This document shows positions 55,110 to 63,749 of a DNA stretch of 64,000 nt, one piece after another; position 1 is the stretch's first letter; every line of letters starts with the position of its first letter. A program made the translations under genes and the position numbers. Below the pieces are notes generated by a model. It did not search any database. It saw only the letters and a program-made list of their open reading frames with translations, and was not told the DNA's origin. The DNA comes from Desulfobulbaceae bacterium. GTDB taxonomy: Bacteria > Desulfobacterota > Desulfobulbia > Desulfobulbales > Desulfocapsaceae. The DNA is taken from positions 27,179 through 91,178 of the forward strand of contig WSXV01000003.1 of assembly GCA_009773475.1 (NCBI GenBank), in the 5' to 3' direction.

Positions 55110-55222
55110 AGATTTCCTCCCAGAACTCATGTAGTTCCGTTGGTTTTTGTCTGGGACGCCTGGAGTGAATCTGGTTGAGGGCCTTTACAGAATAAATGCA
55201 AAAAGAATCGTCATAATTCTCT

Positions 55223-56512
55223 TTAATGTTTAAACGAACGCTGACCGGTAAACATCATGGCCACTTTAGGGTCGGCCTCGTTACAGGCCTGGATGGTCTC
55301 AAAGTCACGCATGGAGCCCCCGGCCTGGAGGATGGCGGTAACTCCTTGTTGAATTCCCACATCAGCGCCGTCGCGGAAGGGGAAGAAGGCGTCCGAGATC
55401 ATCACTGAGCCGGGGATGCCGGCCCGATCCTCTTTGGTCTTGGCGTCGATGGCTTCCAGGTCACCCTTGTCCCGCTTGCCCTGAGCGATCTGAAGCGCCA
55501 GGTCGGCGTAGGGGATTTTGTACTGGTCAAAGCAGAGAATGTCGGCATACTTGATGTAGGCCTTGTGGACGGCAATCTCGGCCACGCCGACGCGGTCCTG
55601 CTCACCGGTGCCGATGCCTACGGTGCAGCCGTCCTTGACATAGAGCACTGAGTTTGAGGTGACACCGTGCTCCACGGCCCAGCCGAAGATCATATCGTCA
55701 ATTTCTTGCTGGGTTGGGGGGCGGTCACAGCTGAAGGTCTCGCCCTTCCAGGTGGCAGTGGCAGCTTTGAGATCGGCTGCTGAACGGATGGAGTTAACCG
55801 CCGACTGTTGGGCTATGATGCCGCCATCAATCAGACTTTTGAAGTCCACGTAGCGGAATTTTTCAAACTCAGCCAGCCGGTCGATGCGGCCAATCTGGAT
55901 CACCCGCAGGTTCTTGCTTTTCTTCAAAATCTCCAGGCTGCCCTCTTCAAAAGAGGGGGCGCACACCACTTCCAGATAATTCTGGGATAAAAGGGTGGCG
56001 GTTTCATTGTCGCAGGCCCGGCTCATGATGACGGCGCCACCGAAGGCGGCAATACGGTCGCAGCGGTTGGCACGGTCGAAGGCGTGGGCCAGGGTCTCTC
56101 CATAGGCCGCGCCGCAGGGGTTGTTGTGTTTGAGGATGACGGCAGCGGGCCGGTCCATGAGGTACTTGAGGATATTGAGGCCGTTGTCGATGTCGGTGAG
56201 GTTGATCTTGCCGGGATGCTTGCCCACCTGGAGCATGTCTTCCACCTTGATGCCGGAAACCAAGCCGTTGCCGGGCTCGATGAAGGTGCATTCGCCCAAA
56301 GAAAGGTTTCCGTTGACCAGCTCATAGAGGGCGGCTTCCTGATCAGGGTTCTCGCCGTAGCGCACGCCCCGCTCGTCGATGGAACCGTCTTCCTGTTTGA
56401 TTCCCCAGGTCCGTTTGCGATAGACCAGCTTCTGGTCGCCGAAGGTGATGGTCATGTCCATGGGGAAATGGTCACCCAGGATAGTTGAGTACATTTTTTT
56501 GAGATTGCTCAT
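55223..56512 (-). CDS. purH: Stand-alone AICAR transformylase (PurH without IMP cyclohydrolase domain)
   Basis: A 429-residue protein that corresponds only to the AICAR transformylase half of PurH: RGVRYGENPDQEAALYE, VILKHNNPCGAAYGET, FGGAVIMSRACD, SDAFFPFRDGADVG, QAGGSMRDFETIQACNE and MMFTGQRSFKH. The ~190-residue MGS-like cyclohydrolase domain of bifunctional PurH is absent, so a separate IMP cyclohydrolase must exist. It formylates AICAR with 10-formyl-THF in purine synthesis. The start region is complete (TCATG with ribosome site) and not truncated by any break seen. Confidence 0.88.
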   Translation of the reverse strand: MSNLKKMYSTILGDHFPMDMTITFGDQKLVYRKRTWGIKQEDGSIDERGVRYGENPDQEAALYELVNGNLSLGECTFIEPGNGLVSGIKVEDMLQVGKHPGKINLTDIDNGLNILKYLMDRPAAVILKHNNPCGAAYGETLAHAFDRANRCDRIAAFGGAVIMSRACDNETATLLSQNYLEVVCAPSFEEGSLEILKKSKNLRVIQIGRIDRLAEFEKFRYVDFKSLIDGGIIAQQSAVNSIRSAADLKAATATWKGETFSCDRPPTQQEIDDMIFGWAVEHGVTSNSVLYVKDGCTVGIGTGEQDRVGVAEIAVHKAYIKYADILCFDQYKIPYADLALQIAQGKRDKGDLEAIDAKTKEDRAGIPGSVMISDAFFPFRDGADVGIQQGVTAILQAGGSMRDFETIQACNEADPKVAMMFTGQRSFKH

Positions 56513-56558
56513 GATGGCTCCGTGTTGTTGAAATTATCAAGTTTAAAATGACTTGCAC

Positions 56559-56608
56559 CCGCTTGAGCGTTGCTGGAGCAAGGGATTGTTCCAGCAACGC
56601 TCAAGCGG
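56559..56608 (+). terminator. Strong hairpin followed by T-rich sequence
   Basis: Bases 56559-56577 pair perfectly with 56590-56608 and three more pairs extend it to a six-base loop AGGGAT. CTTTATTTTTTTATTTT follows on the plus strand. Both flanking genes run on the minus strand, so the orientation is odd: reading leftward it lies between the thiH stop and the purH start with no T-run. Confidence 0.7.
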
Positions 56609-56618
56609 CTTTATTTTT

Positions 56619-57725
56619 TTATTTTCCCATCTGAAAGGCGCTGTCCCAGTCCTTGCTGACCGGGTCAAACCCCTTGGCGATAATGGCCTGGGTGACCTCT
56701 TCCACGGAACGCTGGTCACCGACACTGAACTGCTCGCCATCGGTCATTTCCGGATTGGAATATCCGCCTGGAGCGGTGCAGGAGCCGGCCGAGTAGCGGG
56801 TGGGTCCGAGGCCCAGCATCCCATCCCGGTAGCGCGCCTCTTCGCGGGTGGAGAGGAGAAGACCCACATCCGGATCAAAAATCCGCAAGGCGAAGATAAG
56901 CTGGCTCAGGTTTTTTTCCGAGACCACAACCAGCGGCTCAAATGCCCCGGCAGCCGGACGAAGGCGCGGAAAGGAAACGGTAAAGGCGGTGCTCCAGAAA
57001 TTTTTGCGCAGCCAGGCGAGATGCAGGCCGATGGCTAAGCCCTCCGCCCGCCAGTCGTTGAGTCCGAGTAAAGGCCCGATGCCGACCTCGCGCATCCCGG
57101 CGGCGGCGGCCCGGGCCGGGGTCTCCAGCCGGTAATGGTAATCGGTTTTTTTGCCCGAAAGATGGACCTGTTTGTACAACTCTGGATCGTAGGTCTCCTG
57201 ATAGACCGCCACGGCGGTGATCCCGGCCCTGAACAGTCGGGTGTAATCTTCGGTGGACAGGGGCTGTACCTCAATGGAGATGGCGGCAAATTTCCCGCGC
57301 AGTCTCAGGGCGATGGTCTCCAGATACTTTACATCCACTACGTTTTCCGCTTCCCCGGAGACCAGCAGGATATGTCGGAAACCCCGGCTGTAAAGGATTT
57401 CAGCCTCGGCCTCGGCCTCGTCAAAGCTTAAGACACGGCGGACAATACGGTTATTGGCGGCAAATCCGCAATAGGCGCAGCGGTTGGTGCAGTAATTGGA
57501 AAGGTAGATCGGGGCGTAGAGTTGGGTGGTCTTGCCGAAACGCCGGGTGGTGATGAGGGCCGAGCGGCGGGCCATCTCCGGCAGAAAGGCTTCGGCGGCG
57601 GGCGAGATCAGCGCCGCCAGATTGTGGATGCCGGGATGCCTGGCCGTAAGGGCCTGCTCCACATCTGAACTGGTGGGGCTCTGGACGTTTTTGACCAGTT
57701 CCTGGAAATCGGGAAGAGTAAACAT
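56619..57725 (-). CDS. thiH: Tyrosine lyase ThiH
   Basis: A 368-residue radical SAM enzyme with the CxxxCxxC motif as CTNRCAYCGF (near residue 80). It cleaves tyrosine to dehydroglycine and p-cresol for thiazole synthesis in anaerobes. Other matches are YLSNYCTNRC, GFRHILLVSGEAENVV, LYKQVHLSGKKTDYHYRL and VSFPRLRPAAG. It is the third gene of thiSGH, two bases after thiG. ThiH, not ThiO, supports an anaerobic lifestyle. Confidence 0.94.
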   Translation of the reverse strand: MFTLPDFQELVKNVQSPTSSDVEQALTARHPGIHNLAALISPAAEAFLPEMARRSALITTRRFGKTTQLYAPIYLSNYCTNRCAYCGFAANNRIVRRVLSFDEAEAEAEILYSRGFRHILLVSGEAENVVDVKYLETIALRLRGKFAAISIEVQPLSTEDYTRLFRAGITAVAVYQETYDPELYKQVHLSGKKTDYHYRLETPARAAAAGMREVGIGPLLGLNDWRAEGLAIGLHLAWLRKNFWSTAFTVSFPRLRPAAGAFEPLVVVSEKNLSQLIFALRIFDPDVGLLLSTREEARYRDGMLGLGPTRYSAGSCTAPGGYSNPEMTDGEQFSVGDQRSVEEVTQAIIAKGFDPVSKDWDSAFQMGK

Positions 57726-57727
57726 AG

Positions 57728-58522
57728 CTATGCCAGAAAGCCAAGATCTGCGGCAAGGGTGCCTTCCAACGGTGAGGAGGCATGGGCCTGTTTGCCCCGG
57801 CTGCCCATACCTGCGGTGAAGGCGGTGCGGCCTGCCTCCACTGCCTGGGCAAAGGCGCGGGCCATGGCCACCGGATCACCGGCCACCGAGATGGCGGTGT
57901 TGACCAGCACTGCGTCGGCTCCCATCTCCATGGCAAGGGCCGCGTGCGATGGCGCGCCGATACCGGCGTCCACCACCACCGGTACCCGGGCCTGGTCAAT
58001 GATGATCTCGATTTGGAAGGCGGTGAGAATCCCCTGATTGGTGCCGATGGGCGAGCCCAGGGGCATGACCGCCGCTGCCCCGACGTCCTGCAGGCGCAGA
58101 GCGAGGATGGGGTCGGCGTTCATGTAGGGCAGGACGATAAATCCGGCCCGCACCAGCTCTTCGGTGGCCTTCAAGGTCTCGATGGGGTCGGGGAGCAGGG
58201 TGCGCGGGTCGGGGGTTACTTCCAGTTTCAGCCAGTTGGAGCCGGAGGCGGCCCGGGCCAGATGGGCCAGGCGAATGGCCTCTTCGGCGTTGCGGGCACC
58301 GGAGGTGTTGGGCAGAAAGATACAGCGGTCCCGGTCAAGGGCGCTCATGATGTCGTCTTCCGGGTTGTCCAGATTAACGCGGCGCAGGGCCACGGTTACC
58401 ATCTCGCTGCCGGAGGCGGCGATGGCCTCTTTCATCACCGTCGAAGAGGCGAATTTGCCGGTGCCGAGAAAGAGCCGGGAGTTAAAGGTGTGTCCGGCGA
58501 TAATTAAAGGGTCAGTCAGCAT
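57728..58522 (-). CDS. thiG: Thiazole synthase ThiG
   Basis: A 264-residue TIM-barrel enzyme that joins deoxyxylulose 5-phosphate, dehydroglycine and sulfur from ThiS thiocarboxylate. Motifs are [16 protein letters not shown] (Schiff-base Lys region), [50 protein letters not shown] and [30 protein letters not shown]. It follows thiS by one base. Confidence 0.95.
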   Translation of the reverse strand: MLTDPLIIAGHTFNSRLFLGTGKFASSTVMKEAIAASGSEMVTVALRRVNLDNPEDDIMSALDRDRCIFLPNTSGARNAEEAIRLAHLARAASGSNWLKLEVTPDPRTLLPDPIETLKATEELVRAGFIVLPYMNADPILALRLQDVGAAAVMPLGSPIGTNQGILTAFQIEIIIDQARVPVVVDAGIGAPSHAALAMEMGADAVLVNTAISVAGDPVAMARAFAQAVEAGRTAFTAGMGSRGKQAHASSPLEGTLAADLGFLA

Positions 58523-58523
58523 G

Positions 58524-58724
58524 TCAGCCGCCTCCTACAAAACGGATGATTTCCACATGGTCATTGTCCTGAAGCAAAACGGTCGCATAGCTGTCCGGCT
58601 GAAGAATGGAGAGGTTGAGTTCGATCACCACGGAGGCGATAGAAACACCCAATTCCTGCACGAGTCCGGCCACGGTCGTGGCCTCAGTGATGGTCTTGGT
58701 GCTGCCGTTGAGTTGGATCTGCAT
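58524..58724 (-). CDS. thiS: Sulfur carrier protein ThiS
   Basis: A 66-residue ubiquitin-like protein with [21 protein letters not shown] at the start and the Gly-Gly end (RFVGGG) that is activated to a thiocarboxylate. No thiF is beside it; a ThiF/MoeB enzyme elsewhere would be needed. No TPP riboswitch is recognisable upstream. Confidence 0.9.
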   Translation of the reverse strand: MQIQLNGSTKTITEATTVAGLVQELGVSIASVVIELNLSILQPDSYATVLLQDNDHVEIIRFVGGG

Positions 58725-59335
58725 AAAAACAATGATGACGGAAAAAGGGTGCCATTAATCGCCATGCCGATTGTATCAGTGGCCGACGCTATTTTGTAAA
58801 ATTTCCAAAAAAAAGCTATCTTAATCTGATAATACCGACTTGCCAAGAAGGTTTTGTTTCCCCAGTGCCTGACCAAACTAATAGAAGGCGGTCGCAGTGT
58901 TGGAAGCGCAGGGTATTCCATGAGAGTAATTTAGAAAAGGTGCAGAGTGGGGTTTTCCGGCGGACTTCCGATTGGACGGATGGTAACGCGGATCGGTTTG
59001 AGAGGCAGAGTTGTTGCTGAATCATTGGTCAGGATTGTCCATTCCTGCCTGAGACAGGCTTGGACGAGTAATTGGCAACTCAGAAATATGCCTTTTTTAC
59101 CTCCTGAGTCCTGAACTTTTTGTATGGGAGTTCTTTGGCTGACGGATGCATCTGGCCGTCCTTTCTTGACTTTCTTTGCTGACTGCAAGCGCTCAAGTGT
59201 TGACATCTTGGATCACTCGCATTACTTTTCCGGTGTCCTTGTTAGGAATCAGAAAAACAGCAAGAAACGTACCGGGCCAATGCGTCTGGGAATATATAGA
59301 GAAAGAGCAGTACAGATCAGAAATGGAGATGAACA
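58725..59335. other. 611-bp gap between thiS and the FmdB-like gene
   Basis: I find no gene that I can support. A minus-strand frame at 58931-59206 has no family character. The gap must hold the thiS promoter on the minus strand and the promoter at 59200. Confidence 0.5.
59200..59228 (+). promoter_or_regulatory. Candidate promoter of the FmdB-like gene
   Basis: TTGACA (59200-59205), a 17-bp spacer and TACTTT (59223-59228), about 108 bp before the start codon. Confidence 0.5.
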
Positions 59336-59626
59336 ATGCCGGTATATGAGTATGAGTGTGACAGTTGCGGAAAGGTGTTTGAGGTGCAGCAGCGGATGGC
59401 GGATGCGCCGTTGACGGAGTGTCCTGAATGTGATGGGACGGTGAAGAAGGTGATGTCGATGAGCTCTTTTCAGCTCAAAGGTGGGGGCTGGTACGCTGAT
59501 GGCTATGCCAGTGCCCGAAAGGATACTGGAACCAGCAGCACCGCTGCTCCACCAACGAGCACTGCCAGTACACCACCTGCCTGTCCTGCCGGCGGGTGCT
59601 CGAAGTGCCCGGCGACGGCGAGTTAA
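59336..59626 (+). CDS. FmdB-type zinc-ribbon protein
   Basis: A 96-residue protein opening MPVYEYECDSCGKVFEV, the signature of the FmdB/CxxC_CxxC_SSSS regulator family, with a second pair CPEC. A disordered Thr/Ser/Ala/Pro-rich tail ends with extra cysteines (CPAGGCSKCPATAS). Such proteins are thought to act in transcription or metal handling. A terminator follows. Confidence 0.85.
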   Translation: MPVYEYECDSCGKVFEVQQRMADAPLTECPECDGTVKKVMSMSSFQLKGGGWYADGYASARKDTGTSSTAAPPTSTASTPPACPAGGCSKCPATAS

Positions 59627-59653
59627 GCGTCATATAAATATTTTTCGCATTTT

Positions 59654-59691
59654 AAGGCGGTTGCAGGGTGTTTCTGCAGCCGCCTTTTTTT
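59654..59691. terminator. Rho-independent terminator, usable from both sides
   Basis: AAGGCGGTTGCAG pairs with CTGCAGCCGCCTT (one G-T pair) around a seven-base loop, with a run of seven T residues on the plus side. It ends the FmdB transcript and overlaps the end of queA on the other strand. Confidence 0.88.
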
Positions 59692-60760
59692 ATTTCAGGA
59701 TGACCATGGCGTCGCCATAGGAGTAAAATCGGTAGTTGTGGGCGATGGCCTCGCGGTAGCAGTAGAGCAATCGTTCCCGGCCACAGAGGGCGGAGACCAG
59801 GAAGAGCAGGGAAGACTGGGGCAGGTGGAAGTTGGTGATCAGGTTGTCGATGACCTGGAAGCGGAAGCCGGGAACGATGTAGAGGCTGCACCAGCCTTCC
59901 GTCGCTGTTACCCGGCCACTCTCTTGGGCGGCAAACTCCAGGGCGCGGACGGTGGTGGTACCCACCGCCCAGATCTTGCCGCCTTGTTGTCGAACCTGGT
60001 TGATGGTGTCGGCATTCTCTTTAGAGATATGGATATATTCCTGATGGATGGTGTGCTCAAGGATGGCCTCGGTGCGCACCGGGGCAAAGGTGCCGTAGCC
60101 CACATGCAGGGTGATCCGGGCGATGGCCACTCCTTTTTCCCTGATTTTTGTGAGCAGATCTTCCGAGAAATGGAGGCCGGCAGTGGGAGCGGCAACGGCC
60201 CCCGGCCTGTTGGCATAGACGGTCTGGTAGCGTCGGGTATCTTCGTCCGTGCTGCCCGCATCCCTGCCAATATAAGGGGGGAGCGGGATCTGGCCACAGG
60301 CGCTGAGGATTTCCGCCAGTCCCTTGGCCCGGTCGTAGTGCAGTGCGATTTTTACCCGGCCTTCGCCCAGCCCCTCAAGGATGGTGCAGGAGAGTTCGTC
60401 GGAAATAAGGATCGATGAACCAGGCTGGGGTCGCTTGGAGCTTTTGATCAGGGCGGTGGCGGTTATCTCGCCTTTTTCTTCTGATTCCTGCGGGTAGGAG
60501 AGGAGAAAGACCTCGGCCTTGCCGCCGCTATCCTTGCGTCCCAGCAGGCGTGCAGGAAAGACCCTGGTATCATTGACAACCAGCAGGTCGCCAGCCTGCA
60601 GCAGATCGACAATGTCGGTGAAGCGCCGGTGCTCCCGGATATCGGTGGTTTGGTTGAGGACAAAGAGCCGGGAACCTTCCCGCTTGTCTGCCGGATGTTG
60701 GGCGATATTTTCCGGCGGCAGATGGTAGTCGTAGGCCTTGAGTGTGAAATCCTGTTGCAT
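59690..60760 (-). CDS. queA: tRNA preQ1(34) S-adenosylmethionine ribosyltransferase-isomerase
   Basis: A 356-residue enzyme of queuosine synthesis. It has YDYHLPPENIAQHPADKREGSRL at the start (in parts), LLVVNDTRVFPARLLG, PLPPYIGR, YQTVYANRPGAVAAPTAGLHFSEDLL, HVGYGTFAPVR and LITNFHLPQSSLLFLVSAL. It moves the ribosyl group of SAM to preQ1 in tRNA. It is transcribed divergently from mqnB. Confidence 0.96.
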   Translation of the reverse strand: MQQDFTLKAYDYHLPPENIAQHPADKREGSRLFVLNQTTDIREHRRFTDIVDLLQAGDLLVVNDTRVFPARLLGRKDSGGKAEVFLLSYPQESEEKGEITATALIKSSKRPQPGSSILISDELSCTILEGLGEGRVKIALHYDRAKGLAEILSACGQIPLPPYIGRDAGSTDEDTRRYQTVYANRPGAVAAPTAGLHFSEDLLTKIREKGVAIARITLHVGYGTFAPVRTEAILEHTIHQEYIHISKENADTINQVRQQGGKIWAVGTTTVRALEFAAQESGRVTATEGWCSLYIVPGFRFQVIDNLITNFHLPQSSLLFLVSALCGRERLLYCYREAIAHNYRFYSYGDAMVILK

Positions 60761-60848
60761 GCTTGTTCTGTTTTGCGGTAAAAACTAAAGATGAGTGGTG
60801 TCTCTTTGATGTGATTATATTTTTTCTGGAAGCCGTGAACTACCTACC

Positions 60849-61535
60849 ATGATCCTTGCCGTTGCCGCAACTGAATTTGAGATGAGTCCCCTGGTGCAGT
60901 TGCTAACTGTGGGTGGGGAAAAGCCCGCGTCTGCCTGGCGCACCTTGATTGCCGGGGTTGGGCCGGTGGAGACGACCTTGCGTCTGACCCGGTATCTGGA
61001 AGGCTGCGATGTAGGTATTGATTGTGTCGTGAATTTTGGCGTGGCCGGTGCCTATGTCTCTGATTTGCCCGATACCGGCGGCAATGCCGGGCTGCTTGAT
61101 CTCTGTCTGGCCGAGCAGGAGAGTTTTGGGGACTTTGGTATCTGTTTTGCCGATCGCATTGAGGCCTTCGATGTTCAACTGGGCGGTGCGGTGGTTTTTC
61201 CCCTCGATCAGGAGCTGTTGTCGCGGGCCGGAGAGATTCTGACCCGACGTGGTCAGGCCTACCGGCGCGGCAACTTTGTCACCGTTGCTGCAGCCAGTGC
61301 TTCCCGGCAACGGGGGGCAATGCTTGCCGCCCGTTTTAACGGACAGTGCGAGAACATGGAAGGGGCGGCAGTGGCGCGGGTCTGTGCTGAGTTTTCCCTG
61401 CCTGTGCTTGAGTTGCGGGCCATCTCCAATCTGGTGCTGGACCGGGACCTCAGCTGCTGGCAGATGGCCGCAGCCTGTGGGCGGGCAGCAGAGGCTGCGG
61501 CCCTGCTCATCCAAGAACTGGAGAAATCATCATGA
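60849..61535 (+). CDS. mqnB: Futalosine hydrolase
   Basis: A 228-residue nucleoside phosphorylase-fold protein with VAATEFEMSPL at the start, AGVGPVETTLRLTRYL, NFGVAGAY and ENMEGAAVARV, the substrate-binding Glu motif of the family. It removes hypoxanthine from futalosine in the alternative menaquinone route. The next gene is mqnD and starts four bases before its stop (ATGA overlap), which makes the assignment firm. Confidence 0.92.
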   Translation: MILAVAATEFEMSPLVQLLTVGGEKPASAWRTLIAGVGPVETTLRLTRYLEGCDVGIDCVVNFGVAGAYVSDLPDTGGNAGLLDLCLAEQESFGDFGICFADRIEAFDVQLGGAVVFPLDQELLSRAGEILTRRGQAYRRGNFVTVAAASASRQRGAMLAARFNGQCENMEGAAVARVCAEFSLPVLELRAISNLVLDRDLSCWQMAAACGRAAEAAALLIQELEKSS

Positions 61536-62428
61536 TCTCATCGTCAGCGCCAACAGGTAATCCATCCCTGAGCATCGGCTATTCCCCCTGCCCCAACGAC
61601 ACTTTTATCTTTTACGCCCTGACCCATGGGATCATTGATCTGCCGGGCATGGAGCTGGCCGCTCCCTTGCTGGAAGATGTGGAGACGCTCAACGGCTGGG
61701 CCCTGGAGCACCGGCTGGATGTGACCAAGCTCTCGTTCCATGCACTTGGCCATGTGCTGGATGAGTATTGTGTGCTGTCAGCGGGCAGTGCCCTGGGCCG
61801 GGGCTGCGGCCCCTTGCTGGTGGCGCGCGGCCCGTTGGATTTAAGCGGCTCCAAGCCATTGCGGGTGGCCATCCCCGGGCGCTTGACCACCGCCGCCCTG
61901 CTGTTTCGTCTCTATCTCTCCTCGTACTCGCAGGAGCGATTGGAGGTGATCGAGATGCGTTTTGATACCATCATGGAGGCAATTCGGCAGGGAGAGGTGG
62001 ATGCCGGGGTCATTATTCACGAGAGTCGGTTTACCTATGGGCAGCTGGGACTGGTCTGTTTGCAGGATCTGGGACAGTGGTGGGAAGAGAGCACCGGTCA
62101 CCCCATTCCTTTAGGCTGTATCGCGGCCCGGCGCTCATTGGGCCGGGAGCGCATTGCGGCCATCGATCAGGCCATCCGGGCCTCTGTAGACTGGGCCTTT
62201 GCCAACCCGGATGCGTGTCTCCCTTATATCCGTCAGCATGCCCAGGAACTTGATTCCAAGGTTGTCTTCGATCACATTGGACTGTATGTGAATGATTTTT
62301 CACGGGATCTTGGGCCAGAGGGGACGGCGGCCATTGCTGCTTTTTTGGAGCGGGGCAGAGATGCCGGGATTTTACCCTCCGTCACTCAGGGACTGCGCTG
62401 TGAGGAAGAAGCAACCCCTGGAATATAA
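61532..62428 (+). CDS. mqnD: 1,4-dihydroxy-6-naphthoate synthase
   Basis: A 298-residue periplasmic-binding-protein-like enzyme that converts cyclic dehypoxanthine futalosine to 1,4-dihydroxy-6-naphthoate. The start SIGYSPCPNDTFIFYAL is the family signature; DVTKLSFHAL, IPGRLTTAALLFRLYL, GEVDAGVIIHESRFTY and the Gly-Cys in PLGCIAARRSL also fit. MqnB and MqnD together show that menaquinone is made by the futalosine route. mqnA, mqnC and mqnE are not in the window. Confidence 0.94.
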   Translation: MISSSAPTGNPSLSIGYSPCPNDTFIFYALTHGIIDLPGMELAAPLLEDVETLNGWALEHRLDVTKLSFHALGHVLDEYCVLSAGSALGRGCGPLLVARGPLDLSGSKPLRVAIPGRLTTAALLFRLYLSSYSQERLEVIEMRFDTIMEAIRQGEVDAGVIIHESRFTYGQLGLVCLQDLGQWWEESTGHPIPLGCIAARRSLGRERIAAIDQAIRASVDWAFANPDACLPYIRQHAQELDSKVVFDHIGLYVNDFSRDLGPEGTAAIAAFLERGRDAGILPSVTQGLRCEEEATPGI

Positions 62429-62504
62429 TACTCTTGTCGTCATGATATCAAAGATGGCATAAAGAGTCGCAGCGAATACGCAAAGTGTAACGTTGTTTTT
62501 TTGG

Positions 62505-62586
62505 TAACTATCCAGCTTATTTTTGGAAAGAAACGTTAAACTACACATTGTAACTATTCAGTAGTGGGGTGCTACTGGATAGTTAC
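62505..62586. repeat. Three copies of GTAACTATYCAG before the molybdenum cofactor gene
   Basis: GTAACTATCCAG is at 62505-62516, GTAACTATTCAG at 62550-62561, and the inverted copy CTGGATAGTTAC at 62575-62586. The last two form a 15-bp hairpin (62550-62564 with 62572-62586, one G-T pair) over a seven-base loop, just ahead of the likely start codon at 62600. Confidence 0.65.
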
Positions 62587-62599
62587 GTCTTTTGTTGCG

Positions 62600-63730
62600 A
62601 TGTCTAAAATGGAAACCATGAATCAAAATTCTACGCGATACCAGGACAGGCAAGGGCCTGAGCTTCCTACCCAGCAACTCCCGATCCTCGGGATTTGCGG
62701 TCATTCGGGAGCGGGCAAGACGACGCTAATTGAGGCCATGCTGCCTGAGCTGATTTCACGCGGCCTGCGGGTGGCGGTGGTCAAGCATGATTGCCGCAAT
62801 CCTCTGGTGGATATACCCGGCAAGGACAGTGACCGGCTCTATCGGGCCGGGGCTGATGTCTTTCTTCTGGGTGGAGAGCAATTTACCCGATTGCATGGGG
62901 AAGGTGAGGCCGATTTTGAATTTCAACTGAAAAGGCTTGCCTCTCGGTATGATCTGGTCCTGGTGGAGGGCCACGGGCAAACCCCGATTCCAAGAATCTG
63001 GCTTCTGGCTGAGAATGAGACAGCCCCCCCTGCTGAAACCGGACCGGTGCTGTCCGTCTTTGCCCGGGGTGAGGGGCGGGCGCCGCAGGTCTTTGATTTT
63101 CTTTTGCAGTGGCTGCAGGAGAGCTGGCAGCAAACCCCGGTGTGGGCCTGTATTCTTATCGGGGGCCGGAGCTCGCGCATGGGGCGGCCCAAGCATCTGA
63201 TAGAAAAGCAAAACGCTCCAGAGAAGAATACCTGGCTGGAGCATACGGTTGGCCTGCTCCAGCCCCTGATCGGCGAGAACATCGCCCTCTCCGGTGGTGG
63301 TGTGGTGCCTGCATCCCTGAAACATCTGCCTCGCCTCCCGGATATTCCGGAGGCGCGCGGGCCGCTTACCGGAATTCTCGCTGCCATGCGCTGGCAGCCC
63401 TGCGTTTCCTGGCTGCTTATTGCCTGCGATATGCCCGATATCAGCACCGAGGCTGTCAGCTGGCTGCTTTCCCATCGTCGGCCCGGCTGTTGGGGGACAG
63501 TGCCCCGGCTGCATGAAGATGGCCACGTGGAGCCGCTGCTGGCCCATTATGATTATCGCTGTGGCGTCCTTTTTGAACGGCTGCTGGCCTCCGGTTCCCT
63601 GCGCATTGGGCAGGTCGCCTGGCATGGCAAGGTCGAGTCTCCCCTGATCCCGCTTCCGCTCAGGCCATCCTGGCATAATATCAATACCCCCGAGGAACTG
63701 GCCGTATCCCGACAAGTTGAGCAGGGCTAA
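62600..63730 (+). CDS. MobB-MobA fusion for molybdenum cofactor guanylylation
   Basis: A 376-residue protein. The N-terminal ~165 residues are MobB-like, with a P-loop ICGHSGAGKTTLI and VAVVKHDCRNPLVDIPGKDSDR. The C-terminal half is the MobA nucleotidyltransferase with LIGGRSSRMGRPKHLI, ARGPLTGILAAMRW, IACDMPDIS and a late Asn in HNINTPEEL. It would attach GMP to molybdopterin, making the cofactor for formate dehydrogenases and related enzymes. ATGs at 62600, 62609 and 62618 are possible; none has a strong ribosome site and the hairpin just upstream could mask the start. Confidence 0.88.
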   Translation: MSKMETMNQNSTRYQDRQGPELPTQQLPILGICGHSGAGKTTLIEAMLPELISRGLRVAVVKHDCRNPLVDIPGKDSDRLYRAGADVFLLGGEQFTRLHGEGEADFEFQLKRLASRYDLVLVEGHGQTPIPRIWLLAENETAPPAETGPVLSVFARGEGRAPQVFDFLLQWLQESWQQTPVWACILIGGRSSRMGRPKHLIEKQNAPEKNTWLEHTVGLLQPLIGENIALSGGGVVPASLKHLPRLPDIPEARGPLTGILAAMRWQPCVSWLLIACDMPDISTEAVSWLLSHRRPGCWGTVPRLHEDGHVEPLLAHYDYRCGVLFERLLASGSLRIGQVAWHGKVESPLIPLPLRPSWHNINTPEELAVSRQVEQG

Positions 63731-63749
63731 GGCGGTTTTGTTTGTGGCG

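Noticed and set aside
58820..58855. CTGATAATACC resembling the 3' part of a TPP riboswitch near thiS
   Set aside because: It is on the plus strand whereas thiSGH are on the minus strand, and the CTGAGA element and helices of a THI box are missing.
58931..59206. A 91-codon minus-strand frame in the thiS-FmdB gap
   Set aside because: It lacks a ribosome site and family features, and the promoter at 59200 overlaps its start.
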